Assembly (NCBI GenBank): GCA_900489925.1
Contig: UEHQ01000001.1
Coordinates: 114,387-178,386, forward strand
From: Hyphomicrobiales bacterium
GTDB lineage: Bacteria > Pseudomonadota > Alphaproteobacteria > Rhizobiales > Rhizobiaceae
Length of the DNA stretch: 64,000 bases
Direction of reading: 5' to 3'
Made by a program: the position numbers and the translations under genes. This document shows, piece after piece, positions 61,447 through 64,000 of the stretch. Positions within the stretch are counted from its first letter, which is position 1. Each line of letters opens with the position of its first letter. Below the pieces are notes generated by a model, which was not told where the DNA came from, made no database searches, and saw only the letters and a list, made by a program, of their open reading frames with translations.

Positions 61447-62187
61447 TCAGCTCGCCGCCCGTATCGGTGCAAACTGGCTCATGGCCCCGACAAAGGGCTT
61501 GGGTAGCGGTGACGCATAGGAGCCGCGCTTGCTGGTGGACAACCCGAGCGACACCAGCGCCTCGGCCTGCTTGACGGCGGCGGCGACGCCATCGACCACG
61601 GGCACGCCATAGATCTCCTGCAGCTCACGCGCCAGATCGGTCATCCCCGCGCAGCCGAGCACGATCGCCTCCGCGCCATCCGCATCAAGCGCCCGCTCGA
61701 TCTCGGCGCGAAGCTTTCCGATCGCACCCGACGCCTCGTCCTCAAGCTCCAGCACCGGAATATCCGACGCGCGGACCCTCGCCCGCTCGCCCATGCCATA
61801 GCGGCGCACGAGGTTGTCGATAAGTACCCGCGAACGCTCCAGCGTCGTCACCACCGTGAAGCGCTGCGCGAGAAACCCGGCTGTGGCGACGGCGGATTCG
61901 CAGAGCCCGAGCACCGGCACGTCGGCGAAACTGCGCGCCGCTTCAAGCCCCGTATCGTCGAAACAGGCGATCACGGCCGCATCATAGGTCCCTGCCCGCT
62001 CCTTCAGTTCTGTCAGCAAGCCGGGAATGGCGAGCGCCCCGTCATAGTGTCCCTCGATCGACACCGGTCCCATTCTCGACGTGGCGGCGATGATCTCGGT
62101 GCCGGAAGCCGCGACCAGCCGGGCGGCGGCGGCTGCCTTCTCGGTCATGCTGGCGGTCGTGTTGGGATTGACGATCAGGATGCGCAT
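61447..62187 (-). CDS. Asp/Glu/hydantoin racemase family protein
   Basis: This 246-residue protein begins MRILIVNPNTTASMTEKAAA, the hydantoin-racemase start motif, and has two catalytic Cys: AAVIACFDDTGLEAARSFAD and AIVLGCAGMTDLARELQEIY. Such enzymes invert the C5 of hydantoins or related amides without cofactor. Four nt separate it from the upstream permease gene, so it belongs to the ABC operon. It could also be an allantoin or other ureide racemase. The substrate is not fixed. Confidence 0.87.
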   Translation of the reverse strand: MRILIVNPNTTASMTEKAAAAARLVAASGTEIIAATSRMGPVSIEGHYDGALAIPGLLTELKERAGTYDAAVIACFDDTGLEAARSFADVPVLGLCESAVATAGFLAQRFTVVTTLERSRVLIDNLVRRYGMGERARVRASDIPVLELEDEASGAIGKLRAEIERALDADGAEAIVLGCAGMTDLARELQEIYGVPVVDGVAAAVKQAEALVSLGLSTSKRGSYASPLPKPFVGAMSQFAPIRAAS

Positions 62188-62191
62188 GAGA

Positions 62192-63013
62192 TCAGCTTGT
62201 CTTTGCCTGGCGTCCGCGCAGCATCATCATGATGCCGAGCGCGACGAGAATGATGGTGAAGGAAAACAGCGTCGTCACCGTGCCTAGCGCATAGAGCACC
62301 GGCGTCGTCACGTTGGTCGTCATCCCGTAGATCTCCAGCGGCAGCGTGTTGTAGCTGCCTGATGTCATCAGCGTGCGGGCGAACTCGTCATAGGAGAGCG
62401 TGAAACCGAACAGGCCGACCCCGATCAGGCTGGGCGCGATCATCGGCAGCACGACATGCAAGAAGGTCTGCCACGACGTCGCCCCGAGATCGCGGGCCGC
62501 CTCTTCGTAAGCCGGCGAGAAGCGGTTGAAGACGGCGAACATGATCAGCACGCCGAAGGGCAGCGTCCATGTCAGATGCGCGCCGAAGGCCGACGAATAC
62601 CATGCCGGCTTCAGCCCGCCCTGCTGGAACACCACGCCGATGCCGAGCGAAATGATGATCGACGGCACCACGAGGCTTGCGACCGTCGCATAGAACAGCA
62701 AGGTCGCGCCACGGAAGCGGCGGCGGAAGGCAAGGCCGGCCAACAGCGACACCACGACCGTGACCACCATGACCATCAGGCCGAGCGAGAAGGAGCGGCG
62801 GAACGAGGCCCCGAAATCGCCCACCGCCTGCTTCTCGAACAGGTTGAAGAACCAGTGGACCGAGACGCCGTTCAGCGGAAATGTCAGGCCGCCATCCGGC
62901 CCCTGGAAGGAGAGGATCAGGATCGCCGACAGCGGGCCGTAGAGAAACAGCACGAACAGGAGGAAGAAGGCGGCGAGCACGTAGAATTCGAGCGTGCGCT
63001 TTTCGTGCCCCAT
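62192..63013 (-). CDS. ABC transporter permease (PotC-like)
   Basis: This 273-residue permease starts MGHEKRTLEFYVLAAFFLLF and has about six helices. The EAA loop is YEEAARDLGATSWQTFLHVV. It follows the next upstream permease by one nucleotide. The cluster organisation (two permeases plus hydantoin racemase) suggests import of a hydantoin, ureide or polyamine-like compound. The C-terminus is basic (MMLRGRQAKTS). Confidence 0.9.
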   Translation of the reverse strand: MGHEKRTLEFYVLAAFFLLFVLFLYGPLSAILILSFQGPDGGLTFPLNGVSVHWFFNLFEKQAVGDFGASFRRSFSLGLMVMVVTVVVSLLAGLAFRRRFRGATLLFYATVASLVVPSIIISLGIGVVFQQGGLKPAWYSSAFGAHLTWTLPFGVLIMFAVFNRFSPAYEEAARDLGATSWQTFLHVVLPMIAPSLIGVGLFGFTLSYDEFARTLMTSGSYNTLPLEIYGMTTNVTTPVLYALGTVTTLFSFTIILVALGIMMMLRGRQAKTS

Positions 63014-63014
63014 C

Positions 63015-63929
63015 TCAAAGCTCCTTGCGAATATCGACGACGCGCAGGATGGCGGCGACCATCATCAGCACGACGATGAGAAGCACCACGGCATTGGCCG
63101 CGGCGGCGGGATATTGCAGCAGCGACATCTGGTTCTTCATCATCAGCGCCACCGACGCGCTCTGCCCGCCGGACATCACCTGCACGGTCGAGAAATCGGC
63201 CATGACAAGCGTGACGACGAAGATCGAGCCGATGGCGATGCCCGGCTTGGCGAGCGGAATGACGACATTCCAGAGGATCTGCCAGCCACTGGCGCCGGCA
63301 TCGCGCGCCGCCTCGAACAGCGAGCGGTCGATGCGCATCAGCGTGTTGAAGATCGGCGTCACCATGAACAGCGTGTAGAGATGCACCATGGCAAGCACCA
63401 CGGCGAAATCGGAATAGAGCAGCCACTCGATCGGCTGCGGGATGATGCCCATCTTAATCAGCGCCGAATTGACCAGCCCATTGCGGCCGAGCACCGGGAT
63501 CCAGGAGATCATGCGGATGATGTTCGAGGTCATGAACGGCACGGTGCAGACGAGGAACAGGATCATCTGCGTCGACGTGCGGCGGATGTGGAAGGCGAGG
63601 AAATAGGCGACCCAGAAACCGATGAAGACGGTGAGCGCCCAGACGATGACGGTGAATTTCAGCGTGTTCAGATAGGTCTTCCACGTGACCCACGAGCCGA
63701 GCGTCTCGGCGTAGTTCATCGTCAGGAAATCGGGATAGAGACCGGCGAAGTCGTAATCCCAGAAGCTGACGACGGCGATCATCGCGATCGGCAGGATGAA
63801 GAAGAAGCCGAGGATCAGGATGAGTGGCGTCGCCTGGAGATAGGAGGCTGCCCACGGCGCCAGCCGAAAGCCCGGGCTGCGGACCCGCTCGGTCGTCTCG
63901 TTTGTCTCTGCTGAAGCGATCGTCGCCAT
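63015..63929 (-). CDS. ABC transporter permease (PotB-like)
   Basis: This 304-residue permease starts at 63929 with MATIASAETNETTERVRSPG; a frame-open ATG at 63992 lacks the upstream GAGAGGAT. The hydrophobic helices begin at TPLILILGFFFILPIAMIAV. The EAA loop is LFEAARDAGASGWQILWNVV. It is the first complete gene of the operon in this window; a binding-protein or ATPase gene probably lies upstream beyond 64000. Confidence 0.9.
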   Translation of the reverse strand: MATIASAETNETTERVRSPGFRLAPWAASYLQATPLILILGFFFILPIAMIAVVSFWDYDFAGLYPDFLTMNYAETLGSWVTWKTYLNTLKFTVIVWALTVFIGFWVAYFLAFHIRRTSTQMILFLVCTVPFMTSNIIRMISWIPVLGRNGLVNSALIKMGIIPQPIEWLLYSDFAVVLAMVHLYTLFMVTPIFNTLMRIDRSLFEAARDAGASGWQILWNVVIPLAKPGIAIGSIFVVTLVMADFSTVQVMSGGQSASVALMMKNQMSLLQYPAAAANAVVLLIVVLMMVAAILRVVDIRKEL

Positions 63930-64000
63930 CTGCCATCCTCTCGGATTTGCCTTGATATGGAAAGCGAGAGGGATCGGAAGACCCCTCCCCAACCCTCCCC

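Noticed and set aside
1..64000. Search for tRNA genes, rRNA, CRISPR repeats, transposases, integrases and phage genes
   Set aside because: None could be recognised by eye; absence of a short tRNA cannot be fully excluded without a tRNA search.

Overview
This window is about 60% GC chromosomal DNA from an alphaproteobacterium, most likely a member of the Rhizobiaceae (Sinorhizobium/Rhizobium/Agrobacterium relatives). The reasons are the gene order mraZ-rsmH-ftsL-ftsI-murE-murF-mraY next to a type A RNase P RNA, the betaine-lipid genes btaAB, a PPi-type phosphofructokinase, a DjlA/amidase pair, an ArsR-methyltransferase fusion upstream of metF, and many ABC importers. I see no insertion sequence, prophage, CRISPR array, rRNA or tRNA. 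The DNA looks like ordinary chromosome rather than an island.

Layout. 1-7126 (minus strand): the start of the division and cell wall (dcw) cluster, with mraY cut by the window edge. Four ATGGG repeats at exact 10-bp spacing lie upstream of mraZ and look like MraZ operators. 7.5-13.6 kb: a small lipoprotein, a 63-residue zinc-ribbon protein, rnpB, two tandem paralogous FAD oxidoreductases, a lytic transglycosylase, an amidase and a TerB-DnaJ protein. 13.8-23.5 kb: two exporters, PPi-PFK, a lipoprotein transglycosylase, a beta-lactamase-like hydrolase, btaA-btaB with a candidate PHO box, a GH25 muramidase and an MltB-type transglycosylase. 23.7-30.5 kb: a 25-residue membrane peptide, sahR-like/metF, ettA, a large polytopic membrane protein and an RNase T2. 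30.6-35.4 kb: a four-gene plus-strand operon (alpha/beta hydrolase, DMT transporter, CoA transferase, ThDP enzyme). 35.4-39.5 kb: RidA, a CX5R phosphatase-like protein, a DUF4432 epimerase-like protein, an L,D-transpeptidase and an orphan ParA.

39.7-46.3 kb holds the most interesting unit. It is a five-gene minus-strand operon of N-formylglutamate amidohydrolase family protein, APC permease, glutamine-synthetase-like ligase, aldehyde dehydrogenase and iron-type alcohol dehydrogenase, ending in a strong terminator and divergent from an RpiR regulator. Together these could import an amino alcohol such as ethanolamine, protect its amine by gamma-glutamylation, oxidise the alcohol to the acid, and hydrolyse off glutamate. 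That would be a microcompartment-free route. 46.5-54.3 kb: the RpiR regulator, an ABC importer of the iron/polyamine/phosphonate type, an MHS-type MFS carrier, a NIPSNAP protein and a PP2C-like phosphatase. 54.4-58.2 kb: metH, with a 20-bp perfect palindrome upstream that recurs almost exactly upstream of the sahR-metF operon 32 kb away, which suggests one methionine-cycle regulon. 58.3-64 kb: an AGE-family sugar isomerase, small proteins, and an Asp/Glu(hydantoin) racemase operon with two ABC permeases that runs off the right edge.
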